Assembly (NCBI RefSeq): GCF_030817275.1
Contig: NZ_JAUSZD010000002.1
Location: 930,001-994,000 of the forward strand
Direction of reading: 5' to 3'
DNA from: Paenibacillus sp. V4I7
Lineage (GTDB): Bacteria; Bacillota; Bacilli; Paenibacillales; NBRC-103111
Length of the DNA: 64,000 nucleotides
The notes under the pieces are model-generated. The model was given only the letters and a program-made list of their open reading frames with translations, searched no databases and was not told the origin of the DNA. Of this stretch, positions 34,657 to 42,894 are shown piece after piece (positions within the stretch are counted from its first letter, which is position 1; the number at the start of each line of letters is the position of its first letter). Both the position numbers and the translations under genes were made by a program.

Positions 34657-35850
34657 ATGGAACGGATCGTGAAACACATTCACCAATTGAAAGATTATCA
34701 TCCGCAGCTTCCGGTTTGCGCATTCTTATACGATCTCGAGCGCTTACAAGAGCATGTGCGCAAATGGAAGAGCCAATTGCCTCCCCCTTATCGTTTTTAT
34801 TATGCGATCAAAGCCAATTCAGAGGCAGCCATTTTGAAAGCATTAGCGCCGATTGTTGACGGATTTGAAGTTGCCTCTATAGGAGAGGTTTGCAAAGTAA
34901 GAGCTGTAGATAAGGATATTCCTATTATTTTCGGCGGTCCGGGTAAAACTGATGGAGAACTCGAAGGTGCTATTGATCAGGAAGTAAGTTTGATTCATGT
35001 TGAAAGTTTCCATGAAGTAGAACGGCTCGCATGGATTGCTTTGAGACGCCAAACCAAGGTGGATATCTTATTACGAGTAAATCTAAAGGGGCCTTTACCC
35101 GTCGGGACACTGCAGATGGCGGGAGTGCCTACGCAATTCGGAGTTGATGAAAGCCAAATAGACGAGGCTTTCGAGTTTATCCGAAAATTCCCCCAGCTCA
35201 GGTTAAAAGGTTTTCATTTGCATTCTTTATCCAATAACCTTGATGACTGTAAGCACGCGGAATTGATCGCGTATTATCTTGACCGATTTCAATTCTGGAA
35301 ACGAAAATACAGGTTGAATGTGACCATTTTAAATGTGGGCGGGGGCATTGGCGTTAATTATGAACGAATAGATAAACAGTTCTTAGCCACCTCTTTTACT
35401 TCGCAATTGGTGCAGCAACTAAACGGCATAGCGGCAGACATACCGACTTCCATTCTGTTCGAGTGCGGCCGGTATTCCGTCGCCTCCTGCGGATATTACG
35501 CTGTTGAAGTATTGGATATCAGGGAGAAAGAGGGAACTACATTTGTTGTAATTGCAGGCGGGTTGCATCATTTTCTGCTCCCTGGGGCTTGGAAGCACAA
35601 TCATCCGTTTGAAGTTTTGTCGATCGATCGTTGGTCGTATCCATTTCCGCGGGGAGGGACTCAGAATTCCCCTGTCACGATTGTCGGCAGGATGAACAGC
35701 CACAAGGACGTCTTGGCGCGTGACGTGTTCGTTCCAAATGTACGCATAGGGGATGTCATCGTCTTTACTTATGCAGGGGCATACGGGTGGTCGATTTCCG
35801 CTCATGATTTTAGCAGTCTTAAGCATCCGGATCATATATTTATCGAGTAA
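34657..35850 (+). CDS. SbnH-like PLP-dependent decarboxylase, second copy
   Basis: A 397-aa paralogue of the decarboxylase at 30333. Lys52 in YYAIKANSE binds PLP; GGPGKTDGEL, QMAGVPTQFG, HLHSLSNN, NVGGGIGVNY and ECGRYSVASCGYY are conserved between the two. Both appear complete and catalytically intact, so this is not a decaying duplicate. AAAGGAG precedes the ATG, 2 bp after the MFS stop. Staphyloferrin B clusters are known to carry only one sbnH; a second could decarboxylate a second diaminopropionyl unit or act on a different amino acid. Confidence 0.86.
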   Translation: MERIVKHIHQLKDYHPQLPVCAFLYDLERLQEHVRKWKSQLPPPYRFYYAIKANSEAAILKALAPIVDGFEVASIGEVCKVRAVDKDIPIIFGGPGKTDGELEGAIDQEVSLIHVESFHEVERLAWIALRRQTKVDILLRVNLKGPLPVGTLQMAGVPTQFGVDESQIDEAFEFIRKFPQLRLKGFHLHSLSNNLDDCKHAELIAYYLDRFQFWKRKYRLNVTILNVGGGIGVNYERIDKQFLATSFTSQLVQQLNGIAADIPTSILFECGRYSVASCGYYAVEVLDIREKEGTTFVVIAGGLHHFLLPGAWKHNHPFEVLSIDRWSYPFPRGGTQNSPVTIVGRMNSHKDVLARDVFVPNVRIGDVIVFTYAGAYGWSISAHDFSSLKHPDHIFIE

Positions 35851-35870
35851 ATGTCCATGCTTACGTAGAA

Positions 35871-35889
35871 AGCTTTCCTACGGAAAGCT
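35871..35889 (+). other. Small intra-operon hairpin before sbnG
   Basis: AGCTTTCC and GGAAAGCT form a perfect 8-bp stem around TAC in the 54-bp gap between the second decarboxylase and sbnG. There is no T-run, so it is not a terminator; it could be an RNA processing or stability element. Confidence 0.4.
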
Positions 35890-35904
35890 CTAAGGAGGGC
35901 CACT

Positions 35905-36690
35905 ATGCTTCGAACTAATCGTCTGAAACAAAAATTGCGGGAAGGAAAGGAAGTATTCGGGCTGTTCTGTTCCATCCCTTCGCCAGTTGTGGTAGAAATG
36001 ATCGGTTTAGCCGGTTATGATTTCGTCATTATTGACACAGAACACGTACTGATCAATCCCGAGACTATAGAGCATATGATTCGTGCGGCGGAAGCTGTTG
36101 ATCTGACCGCTTTGGTCAGAGTACCGGAGGCTGATGCCGGAGCGATTCTTCGTGCTTTGGACGGCGGTGCTTACGGTATCGTCGTTCCGCATATTGAAAG
36201 CATAGAACAGGCAGAATTTATTGTGAAAGCGAGCCGTTATTTCCCGCAAGGGGAACGGAGTTTAAACGGCGGACGCCCAGGTGCGTTCGGTAAAAACAGT
36301 CTTCTCGCGTATATGAGTAGAGCCAATGATGAAATCATGGTGATCCCGATGATAGAAAGCAAACAAGGCGTTGAACGGATTGAGGAAATTGTAAGTGTCG
36401 AAGGTATAGATATGATTATGGTAGGTACGGCCGATCTTTCGCAATCGTACGGAGTACCCTGGCAAACACAACATGAAGTTGTGAGAAAAGCAGTGCGAAC
36501 CGTCTGTTCCTCAGCGGTTAAGAAGGACATCCCATTTTGTGCAATTCCCCGAAAACTTGACGAAATGGATGAGTGGCGAGAATCGGATGTTAAAGCTTAT
36601 GTGCTCAGTGACGAGAGAGGCATTGCTTTTCGGGCGCTTCAAGACCACTTAAACAAATATGTGAAGGAAATGAAAATTAAGATTATTTGA
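35905..36690 (+). CDS. sbnG: SbnG-like citrate synthase (HpcH/HpaI aldolase fold)
   Basis: A 261-aa protein of the HpcH/HpaI aldolase family. IIDTEH, LVRVPEADAG, GIVVPHIES and MVGTADLSQSYGVPW mark the metal-dependent TIM barrel. In staphyloferrin B biosynthesis SbnG condenses oxaloacetate and acetyl-CoA to citrate, giving the pathway its own citrate supply independent of the TCA cycle; that role is taken from the family and the cluster. A strong TAAGGAGGG site precedes the ATG. Its last codons overlap the -35 of the fhuF-like gene promoter. Confidence 0.86.
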   Translation: MLRTNRLKQKLREGKEVFGLFCSIPSPVVVEMIGLAGYDFVIIDTEHVLINPETIEHMIRAAEAVDLTALVRVPEADAGAILRALDGGAYGIVVPHIESIEQAEFIVKASRYFPQGERSLNGGRPGAFGKNSLLAYMSRANDEIMVIPMIESKQGVERIEEIVSVEGIDMIMVGTADLSQSYGVPWQTQHEVVRKAVRTVCSSAVKKDIPFCAIPRKLDEMDEWRESDVKAYVLSDERGIAFRALQDHLNKYVKEMKIKII

Positions 36691-36715
36691 CATCTTAATT
36701 GATAACGATTATCAT
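36687..36715 (+). promoter_or_regulatory. Fur-controlled promoter of the FhuF-like gene
   Basis: TTGACA (36687-36692) and TATCAT (36710-36715) are 17 bp apart. The 7-1-7 Fur box TGATAACGATTATCA (36700-36714, one mismatch) covers the spacer end and the -10. The -35 overlaps the sbnG stop codon. Confidence 0.8.
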
Positions 36716-36758
36716 AATCAATGAGAGTTTTATCTTATTTGATCAGGAGATTGTGAAT

Positions 36759-37538
36759 ATGCTCCCCTTTGATTCAACCGTTTTGCATAATAGCCATAAC
36801 ATCGTCTTCGGAAGCGGCAGTAATCCTGAATCCGGTTCCTGTTTGGAGGATGAGATCGAGTTTGTTCACCTCATGGAGGATTTTGGGGATTTCATGAAAT
36901 CACCTGCCCCGAAGGTGACCGGTTCGTTATTTGCCAAAAGGTACTGCTCGTTAATTGCCGGCGCTGTCCATACATATATGCATCACCAATACGGCCTCGA
37001 CCTGTCGTTGCCAAACGTAAGGGTTGTCGTTGGAGAGGAAGGGATTCATTATCGGATTGTAGATTCCGGTGAATTTCAACAGCTTCAACAACTGCAAACA
37101 CGTGAACAGAGAAGAGAACTCTACTTCCGGCATTTGTTTTCGGACAACGTATGCCGTGTCTTTGAACGGACAGAGAGGTACACTGGCATACAGGAATCCA
37201 ATTTATGGGCAACTTTATCGTACAATCTCACATACTGGAAAGAGGAATGGATTCATCAAGCTCAGTCACTGTGGTTAAGAGAACGAATTGAAGAAGATTA
37301 CCGCTTTATGATGGAAGAAGCGAATCACCTGTGGTTCCGGGAGAAAACGGTAAATCCGCTTATACACAGTTTTCGTCAAGTTATAGTTCCTTGTTATAAC
37401 GATCGGCATATTTTGCTGCGTGAAAAGTGTTGTTTGAATTACTGTCTGCCAGGCGGAGACCGCTACTGCTACACATGTCCGCTAATTACTGATGAGCGGC
37501 GCATCGAGAAGTACTTAGCCGTACATGATATCGGGTGA
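36759..37538 (+). CDS. FhuF-like ferric siderophore reductase
   Basis: A 259-aa protein. Near the C-terminus Cys224, Cys225, Cys237 and Cys240 form the CC-x11-C-x2-C arrangement (KCCLNYC...YCYTCPL) that holds the [2Fe-2S] cluster in FhuF-type reductases. These reduce ferric siderophores in the cytoplasm to release iron. The ATG at 36759 has CAGGAG upstream; the longer frame from 36699 would begin inside the Fur box and is rejected. Separate Fur promoter plus position after sbnG suggest it handles the iron-loaded product of this cluster. Confidence 0.83.
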   Translation: MLPFDSTVLHNSHNIVFGSGSNPESGSCLEDEIEFVHLMEDFGDFMKSPAPKVTGSLFAKRYCSLIAGAVHTYMHHQYGLDLSLPNVRVVVGEEGIHYRIVDSGEFQQLQQLQTREQRRELYFRHLFSDNVCRVFERTERYTGIQESNLWATLSYNLTYWKEEWIHQAQSLWLRERIEEDYRFMMEEANHLWFREKTVNPLIHSFRQVIVPCYNDRHILLREKCCLNYCLPGGDRYCYTCPLITDERRIEKYLAVHDIG

Positions 37539-37539
37539 C

Positions 37540-37584
37540 AAGAACATTATCCCATTACAATCCGCTTAAATTGCGGTTTTTTTT
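37540..37584 (+). terminator. Terminator of the siderophore region, copy 1 of a repeated terminator
   Basis: CCGC/GCGG short stem around TTAAATT followed by eight T. The preceding 20 bp (AAGAACATTATCCCATTACA) are almost identical to the flank of the terminator at 40663-40706, so the whole unit is repeated. Confidence 0.7.
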
Positions 37585-37631
37585 ATCTCATTCCCGACAA
37601 GGCCATGATAAATTCATAGGAATTCTTCTCA

Positions 37632-37771
37632 ATGGACCAGTCGCTCAACGGGGATCTGTGAGGTCTCCGAGAAAACCGGTATTCCGATTACGACCATCCG
37701 CCACTGGGAAAAAGCCGGGCTGCTCCGAATTCCACGAAGGGAGGGGAATTGGTACCGGTTTTTCGACCATC
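37632..37771 (+). pseudogene. Frameshifted MerR-like HTH remnant
   Basis: An ATG frame reads MDQSLNGDL and stops. In the neighbouring frame the sequence continues ICEVSEKTGIPITTIRHWE, then KAGLLRIPRREGNWYRFFDH, a clear MerR-type winged HTH (TGIPxTTIRHWEKAGLL). A frameshift near 37655 and loss of everything after the first ~45 residues make it a dead gene. Its relation to the iron genes is unclear. Confidence 0.6.
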
Positions 37772-37858
37772 TATTGTACAACGAGCTGGATACTGCAGAT
37801 ATTTCGATATGTAACGAAGAAATAGGCTGGTCCGAAATGGATCATCCTATTTTCTTTG

Positions 37859-38032
37859 TTAGAGTCCCGAATGTGATCCACATAAGGCAATGGCTTCATT
37901 AAGTAAATCGAGAAGATCTGGGTCCGTAGTCGTATTCCTTCCAACTTGTTCGAGGACGATAGCCTGCTCAATAAATACAAGATATTTCCATACATCCATA
38001 ACGTCACCGACATAGAGGAGGTTTTGGCTCAT
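37859..38032 (-). CDS. Small ORF, possibly a C-terminal remnant
   Basis: A 57-aa frame MSQNLLYVGDVMDVWKYLV...DLLDLLNEAIALCGSHSGL that is helical and acidic, with no visible ribosome site. Upstream in the neighbouring frame EAVTSFFKTFTDD could be its continuation, which would make it the end of a frameshifted regulator. No family is recognised. Confidence is low because translation signals are missing. Confidence 0.3.
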   Translation of the reverse strand: MSQNLLYVGDVMDVWKYLVFIEQAIVLEQVGRNTTTDPDLLDLLNEAIALCGSHSGL

Positions 38033-38238
38033 CGTCGGTAAATGTCTTAAAAAAACTTGTAACAGCTTCCATTATATTTGTTAAAATCTCACCTCTTATA
38101 AATGATTTATATTATTCAGAATAGTAGATTGTGTTTGGTAATAGCGGAATTAACTTGGCAACATGTTCACTTTATCCATCTCTAAATTAACGGTCGCGCA
38201 CATCGTGCTTAGCGCTGCGCCGTCGCTGCCGTAACTTA

Positions 38239-38279
38239 AACAATCCCCGGGTACTGGAAACGCAGGCCCGGGGATTGTT
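38239..38279. terminator. Orphan perfect 13-bp hairpin
   Basis: AACAATCCCCGGG and its exact complement around a 15-base loop, ending in TT. It has the strength of a terminator but a poor T-run on either strand and no intact gene directly before it; it lies ~100 bp upstream of the CBO0543-like gene and may end a lost gene. Confidence 0.5.
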
Positions 38280-38376
38280 ATAGATGAGATTGCTGGCCAA
38301 GTTCCCTAACTACATAAATGTTCATCCCCAGACGAATACTAGAAAAATCATTTTGCAGATCGGGAGTGGCATCAAG

Positions 38377-39249
38377 ATGCTTTATATTATCAATCTGGCT
38401 GTTTTTGTCGTTTGGATGATAGCGCTTCTTCGGAAAAAGAAACTTTCCTGGCATACGCTTCTCGCTTCCTACTCGATCGCCGTATTTTGCGCAGATATGC
38501 TCGAGGTATCTTTAAATCTGCTGCTTAATCTGTACAAATTTCCAACCCATTTGGCGAAAAATCCGGTGGACGAAAATGAGCTGGGCATTATTTTTGCCGA
38601 TACGTTGATACTGCCTGTCGCTTTCATAATATTTGTTTACTTCGCGAGAAAAAGCAACCGCCCTTGGGCGATCTCTCTCTTATTTGCAGCGCTGTTTACA
38701 CTACTGGAGTGGATTTACCTGGAAACCGGGTATATGAAATACATTCGCTGGAACTTGTCTTATTCCGCCGCATTTTATGTGGTCGGCTTCCGCGTCGGAG
38801 CCTACCTGGCACCGCGTCTTGCCACCTACGATCCGCCCTTACCTTATAGGGTTCGACTGCTCTGCTTTTCTCACACGATCATCATGTGGATAGGCGCCCT
38901 TTTTGCAGAGCCGCTTCTTAAGATGTATCAATACAGACCGGGAGTGTTTGCCGACCGTATGGCCGATTGCCGGTTTACCGATCTTGTTTCAGGTGATGTT
39001 CTGACATGGTTATGCGTGCTTTTCATTCCAATGTTTCCACGCCGGCTAAAATATGTTGTTTTCGCGGCCATCGCGTGTTTGGGAATCTCATTCGCGTACT
39101 ACTCTCATTATAAAGGGTGGCTCATCTACCATCGTTGGAACCATGTTTTAATGGCTTTGCGGTATGTCGTGCCAGTTTTCCTCGTATTGCTGTACGACCG
39201 TTGGGAGTTATCCTACGAACAAAAAAGGCGGCAAAAAGGCAACACATAA
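38377..39249 (+). CDS. CBO0543-like polytopic membrane protein
   Basis: A 290-aa membrane protein with about 8-9 hydrophobic segments. The stretch FAALFTLLEWIYLETGYMKYIRWNLSYS resembles the conserved LxEWxY...YxxWN block of CBO0543-type proteins, uncharacterised membrane proteins of spore-forming Firmicutes. The ATG at 38377 follows GGGAGTGG; a longer frame to 38284 has no site and no membrane character. A shorter protein with the same block follows at 39428. No function is known; repeated occurrence in sporulating bacteria is the only hint. Confidence 0.7.
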   Translation: MLYIINLAVFVVWMIALLRKKKLSWHTLLASYSIAVFCADMLEVSLNLLLNLYKFPTHLAKNPVDENELGIIFADTLILPVAFIIFVYFARKSNRPWAISLLFAALFTLLEWIYLETGYMKYIRWNLSYSAAFYVVGFRVGAYLAPRLATYDPPLPYRVRLLCFSHTIIMWIGALFAEPLLKMYQYRPGVFADRMADCRFTDLVSGDVLTWLCVLFIPMFPRRLKYVVFAAIACLGISFAYYSHYKGWLIYHRWNHVLMALRYVVPVFLVLLYDRWELSYEQKRRQKGNT

Positions 39250-39350
39250 GGATGTCCAATATGAAGCTTTGAAGAATCTTCAGAGCTGACCCTTCGTGAA
39301 ACCGAGCCTACAAGGACAGATTCTAACAATGGATATGATCATCATGGGAA

Positions 39351-39431
39351 ATGATTCAGAAGTTTGAGAATCAGGAAGATAAGCTTAAATATGAGGAATT
39401 AATTCCCTACCCCTACGCCAATACTAATTGA
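39351..39431 (+). CDS. Short ORF overlapping the next start (26 codons)
   Basis: ATG at 39351 opens MIQKFENQEDKLKYEELIP...ANTN and its TGA overlaps the TTG start at 39428 as TTGA, an arrangement used for translational coupling. The site before it (GGGAA) is weak. It may be a leader peptide or chance. Confidence 0.25.
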   Translation: MIQKFENQEDKLKYEELIPYPYANTN

Positions 39432-39919
39432 AGAAGGGGATGGTCTATCTGAAGTGGATTGTATTAATTATTACAATTTTACTTTTTAACACCACATCAT
39501 TTTTTATGCGTAAACGCTTGAGCTATTCTGAATTATATTCAACAGTACTTTTTGCGCTTGTTGCGTGTTCAATAGCTGATGGTTATGCAAGCTTTCATTT
39601 TAAAGCATGGGGTTTTTTCGAGGTGGAAAAAGTAGAGTTTAGTGCACTGTTAATAGTGTTAGGAATTTATCCAGCAGCAGCAGCTATGATTATTAATTGG
39701 TATCCTTACGCATCTTCTAGGTGGAAAAAATTTACTTACCTTATGGGCTGGGCCATTTTTTCTACTCTGTACGAGTGGTTAACTTTAGTGGTCGGTATTT
39801 TGTGGCATATTAAATGGAACTTATTTTATTCATTTTTAATCTACCCTTTTATATATTACATGTTAATTATCCATGTAAGAATCTATCGGAAGTGGATGAC
39901 AAACAACTCGACTGACTAG
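39428..39919 (+). CDS. CBO0543-like membrane protein, short form
   Basis: A 163-aa protein with four to five hydrophobic segments and the block FSTLYEWLTLVVGILWHIKWNLFYS, parallel to LEWIYLETGYMKYIRWNLSYS in the gene upstream. The TTG start overlaps a short ORF; an ATG at 39440 inside the ribosome-like AAGAAGGGG and a CTG at 39449 are alternatives, so the start is unresolved. The two similar genes, 178 bp apart on one strand, may be anciently duplicated. Function unknown. Confidence 0.7.
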   Translation: MKKGMVYLKWIVLIITILLFNTTSFFMRKRLSYSELYSTVLFALVACSIADGYASFHFKAWGFFEVEKVEFSALLIVLGIYPAAAAMIINWYPYASSRWKKFTYLMGWAIFSTLYEWLTLVVGILWHIKWNLFYSFLIYPFIYYMLIIHVRIYRKWMTNNSTD

Positions 39920-40276
39920 CTGACTAAGTTTTTTTTGATGGGAAATTTTCGTATACAGTGGTAACATACAAACCGCTTTAACCCGTTAAACGCAGACCAA
40001 TTGGTCAGTCGAAGTTTGAATACTGAAAAAAGGACCATCTCGTGGAAACACAGGTGAAGAAAAGAAGGAGAGTTGTTTAAATCACTCTAAAGTTCCAGGA
40101 TAACAAAAATACGGTCGCCTCGTTGCGCTAAGAGGAACGAGAGTTCAATAAATAGGAGAAGGAAGCTGACCTCTGAAATTGAATCGATTTCAGTAATCTG
40201 GATAAACTATCCTCGATACCTTGATTTGAAGTGGATCGATTATCTTATTATGAACGATGACATGGAGGCATAAAGC
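39920..40276 (+). other. Intergenic stretch with repeat copy and gene debris
   Basis: No intact gene. GCGCTAAGAGGAACGAGAGTT (40125-40145) belongs to the dispersed repeat family. Otherwise only short broken frames are seen, including GAAGAAAAGAAGGAGAG near 40055 that resembles a ribosome site with nothing behind it. Confidence 0.4.
40125..40152 (+). repeat. Degenerate dispersed repeat, copy G (core only)
   Basis: GCGCTAAGAGGAACGAGAG followed by TTCAATAAA matches the repeat core with a few substitutions; hairpin and tail blocks are absent. Confidence 0.45.
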
Positions 40277-40591
40277 ATGTTAAATTTATCTGAGCTCGAG
40301 AATGTCCATGCAAATATTGAATCCGTACACGAAGTCGTACAATGTTTAAAAGCAAGAATAGATGGCATATATATTGGAATTCACATTCTCAAAAATCGGG
40401 AGAGCAGTTACTTTTATGAGCTCAGTCATTATTATAGAGGTGCAGACAATGCCGGACCTCTTGTTGCAATGGAAAACCGTTATAATTCGATAGAGGAAGC
40501 GGCAAAGGGAGCACTCCAAGCTGCAACGATGTGTTACCGAAGCACTGATGAAGGTGGGTCTTGGCTTAGAAACGATTCCTTTCTTCAATAA
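40277..40591 (+). CDS. Hypothetical protein (104 aa)
   Basis: A 104-aa soluble protein, MLNLSELENVHANIESVHEVVQCL..., with a predicted helix-strand pattern and a Cys-Tyr-Arg near the end (TMCYRSTDEGG). GGAGG lies 8 bp before the ATG, and a terminator follows at 40663, so it is a genuine single-gene unit. I do not recognise the family. The pattern SIEEAAKGALQAATMCYR could be a short dimerising helix; nothing suggests catalysis. Confidence 0.65.
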   Translation: MLNLSELENVHANIESVHEVVQCLKARIDGIYIGIHILKNRESSYFYELSHYYRGADNAGPLVAMENRYNSIEEAAKGALQAATMCYRSTDEGGSWLRNDSFLQ

Positions 40592-40662
40592 AGAGATCAA
40601 CTCGATGATAAGCTTCATGATTGCGAAAGACAGGACTGAGATCATCCCATCTGTCAGATGAA

Positions 40663-40706
40663 AAGAATATTATCCCATTACATGCCGCTTATATTGCGGC
40701 TTTTTT
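40663..40706 (+). terminator. Terminator, copy 2 of a repeated terminator
   Basis: GCCGC/GCGGC stem around TTATATT followed by six T. It shares the 5' flank ATTATCCCATTACA and the stem layout with 37540-37584. Confidence 0.7.
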
Positions 40707-40804
40707 AGTGATAAATTTCCATAATAATAGTCTCAAAAGTCCATTCATTTTAATAATCAAGTAATTTACAATATTTGAATATATATATGAGGACGGAGAT
40801 TGTT

Positions 40805-41773
40805 ATGAGTAAATATATGATTGGAATTGACCTTGGTGGAACAAATATTAAGTCTGCAATTTTCAACACGGAGTTTCAAAAAATTCACGAAAGAAGTGAC
40901 CCCACGGAAGCAGCAAAAGGACCTACTTATGTGTTAAACAGAATTAAAGAAATTGTTCAAAAGATGATGTTGTTCGAAGGAATCAATCAAACTTCTATTA
41001 AGTGCATGGGTATGGGAATCCCTGGTTTACTTAATCCAGATGAAGGTCTATCCATATTTTCACCAAACTTTCCAGATTGGGAAAATATTCATGTTGTGAA
41101 TCAAATGAAAAGTAATTTTGACTTTCCTGTTTTTATCGACAATGATGTGCGGGTAAATATGTACGGTGAATGGCTGTTTGGTGCAGGCGTTGGTTACAAA
41201 AACTTGGTATTGATAACGTTAGGTACCGGTTTAGGGTCGGGTATTATAAATGATGGAAAGGTTTTCTACGGTACAACATCTAGCGCGGGCGAAATTGGGC
41301 ATATGAATATGTACCGGGAAGGTCGTCCTTGTCGTTGTGGAAGCTCAGGCTGTCTAGGGAGATACGTGTCTGCGATAGGAATGGTCAAAACCTTTACAGA
41401 CAAGCTTGAGGAAGGTCGGTCAAGTGCCGTATTGCAATGGGTGGGAGACGATCGGACGGCAATTACTGCCCAAATGATTTCAAAGGCATACGATCTGGGA
41501 GATTCTCTTGCAATTGAGGTTATGCATGAAACAGGAAAAATTCTTGGATTTGGTCTTTCGAATGTAATCAACCTATTAAATCCAGAAGTAATTATAGTTG
41601 GTGGTGGAATGTCGGCGGCTGGTGATCGCTTGCTAAATTCAGTACGCGATACTGCCCGAAATCATGCATTAAAGCTTTCTTCCCATGCTTGTAAGATAGA
41701 ACAAGCGAAATTAGGTGGACAAGCTGGTATGATCGGCGCAGCCGCATATGCGAACAATAAGATGCCTTCATAA
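40805..41773 (+). CDS. ROK family sugar kinase (glucokinase-like)
   Basis: A 322-aa ROK kinase. GIDLGGTNIK (about 7-16) is the ATP phosphate motif, FIDNDVRVNMYGEW and LGTGLGSGIIN the sugar and ATP sites, and EIGHMNMYREGRPCRCGSSGCLGRY the ROK zinc signature with His and three Cys. It phosphorylates a hexose, most likely glucose, at O6, although ROK members also use other hexoses. There is no DNA-binding domain, so it is a kinase rather than a repressor. The ATG at 40805 follows GGACGGAG. It is monocistronic, with a terminator at 41821. Confidence 0.88.
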   Translation: MSKYMIGIDLGGTNIKSAIFNTEFQKIHERSDPTEAAKGPTYVLNRIKEIVQKMMLFEGINQTSIKCMGMGIPGLLNPDEGLSIFSPNFPDWENIHVVNQMKSNFDFPVFIDNDVRVNMYGEWLFGAGVGYKNLVLITLGTGLGSGIINDGKVFYGTTSSAGEIGHMNMYREGRPCRCGSSGCLGRYVSAIGMVKTFTDKLEEGRSSAVLQWVGDDRTAITAQMISKAYDLGDSLAIEVMHETGKILGFGLSNVINLLNPEVIIVGGGMSAAGDRLLNSVRDTARNHALKLSSHACKIEQAKLGGQAGMIGAAAYANNKMPS

Positions 41774-41820
41774 GCGAGTTTCATCGATGGGGATTATGTA
41801 GCCTAAACGATGAACGAGAC

Positions 41821-41859
41821 AAAAGATGTAACTGCAATCCATGCGGTCACATCTTTTTT
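41821..41859 (+). terminator. Rho-independent terminator after the ROK kinase
   Basis: AAAAGATGT pairs with ACATCTTTT, with a partly paired TGCA...TGCG interior, followed by T-run. Confidence 0.8.
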
Positions 41860-41943
41860 GCTGCTTCTGGGAGAAAGAAGAATAGGCGAAGGTATCGCCA
41901 AATACGGGTCATGGTTATGGAAGTAATTGGGTGATCCCTTCGG

Positions 41944-41976
41944 CGCTAACGGAAAACGATAGCTTCATAACAAGAT
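41944..41976 (+). repeat. Degenerate dispersed repeat, copy F
   Basis: GCGCTAACGGAAAACGATAG, CTTCATAACAAGATC is nearly the same as the core of copy A. The PhnB-like remnant starts right after it. Confidence 0.55.
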
Positions 41977-41984
41977 CGACCTCC

Positions 41985-42264
41985 AGAAAAGAAAGATTTG
42001 ATAGGCTACACCATCTTGAAAATCGGCGAATCGGAGCTTCAGCTCACCGACAATGTTACCGGCAGCAGCTACCAGAAGGGAACGCAAGTGACCATAGTTG
42101 TTCAAACCAATGACAAAGACAAAGCTACCCAATATTTTGAAGCACTGAAGCAGGGCGGTCAAGTAAATGAGCCGCTGCAGGCAAGTTTTTTCAGCCCCGC
42201 TTACGGCAATGTAACGGATAAATTTGGCGTCACGTTCCGAATTCTCACAAGAGGACACCAGTGA
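41985..42264 (+). pseudogene. 5'-truncated PhnB/glyoxalase-fold (VOC) gene
   Basis: The frame IGYTILKIGESELQLTDN...TIVVQTNDKDKATQYFEALKQGGQVNEPLQASFFSPAYGNVTDKFGVTFRI matches the C-terminal half of PhnB-type VOC proteins (KAxxxFEALxxGGxVxxPLxxxxWxxxyGxxxDkFGvxW). The first ~50 residues and the start site are missing and replaced by repeat copy F. An ATG at 41998 exists without a ribosome site. It is most likely non-functional. Confidence 0.7.
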
Positions 42265-42302
42265 TCAATCACTGTTACTTAAAATAAAGGGAGGAAATCC
42301 TA

Positions 42303-42653
42303 ATGACTGTTCTTTTCATCGTTCTTCAAAGCTTGCTGGCCTTATACTATGTATTTTCAGGCACTGCAAAGACCTTAGGGGCCAAATATTGGGTAGATAT
42401 TTTCAACAATCTTAGAATACCACAGTCGTTTCGTGTCGTCACAGGCGTCGTCCAGTTAGTCGGTGCCGCTATACTCATCATCGGCTACTGGTATTCAGAG
42501 GCGGTCACGTGGGCTTGCATTTGGCTTGGAATTACGATGTTACTGGCGTGCCTCGCGCATTTCAGGGTCAAAGATCCGATTGGTAAAACGGCACCGGCCC
42601 TCATGTTTACTTCGTTAATCATCATTCTAACCATCGTTAATGCGGCGGTCTGA
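42303..42653 (+). CDS. DoxX-like family membrane protein
   Basis: A 116-aa protein with four hydrophobic segments: FIVLQSLLALYYVFSGTAKTLG, then a conserved loop, RVVTGVVQLVGAAILIIGYW and two further helices, as in DoxX-like proteins (quinone- or thiol-related membrane proteins of uncertain role). GGGAGGA precedes the ATG. It follows the truncated PhnB-like gene by 38 bp; VOC and DoxX-like genes are sometimes neighbours, so this may be the survivor of a damaged pair. Confidence 0.8.
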   Translation: MTVLFIVLQSLLALYYVFSGTAKTLGAKYWVDIFNNLRIPQSFRVVTGVVQLVGAAILIIGYWYSEAVTWACIWLGITMLLACLAHFRVKDPIGKTAPALMFTSLIIILTIVNAAV

Positions 42654-42828
42654 TACTTCCCTTTTCTTAAGAAAGCATATGAAAATGAATCCTACCGCAT
42701 CGTGAAACTGAACCCGAAGGGGACAAGAGGAGCCGAGCCACGACTGCCCCGGCGAAGGCCATGGAACGCGCGAAGAACTTGGAATACAACGCAGAAGAAC
42801 CCTCCGGTGTAAAGGAGACGGCATTCAG

Positions 42829-42894
42829 AGACAGTTGACCTACCATTCCGGTTAAGCTGGAATACTGCCCGTTCAGGTTGTAGGTAATTGTTTT
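42829..42894 (-). pseudogene. Fragment resembling an NPCBM-type domain
   Basis: On the minus strand the frame reads KTITYNLNGQYSSLTGMVGQ, like the YNLxGKYxxFxGxVG block of NPCBM/NEW2 carbohydrate-binding domains. Only about 22 codons are recognisable. It ends exactly where the duplicated XRE fragment begins (42895), so two unrelated fragments are fused here. Confidence 0.4.

Noticed and set aside
36699..36758. Upstream extension of the FhuF-like protein from a TTG
   Set aside because: It would begin inside the Fur box and -10 region, which cannot be translated from that promoter; the ATG at 36759 has a good site.
42627..42824. 65-aa minus-strand frame rich in Pro, Ser and Arg
   Set aside because: No ribosome site or family features; the only recognisable coding trace nearby is the NPCBM-like fragment in another frame.
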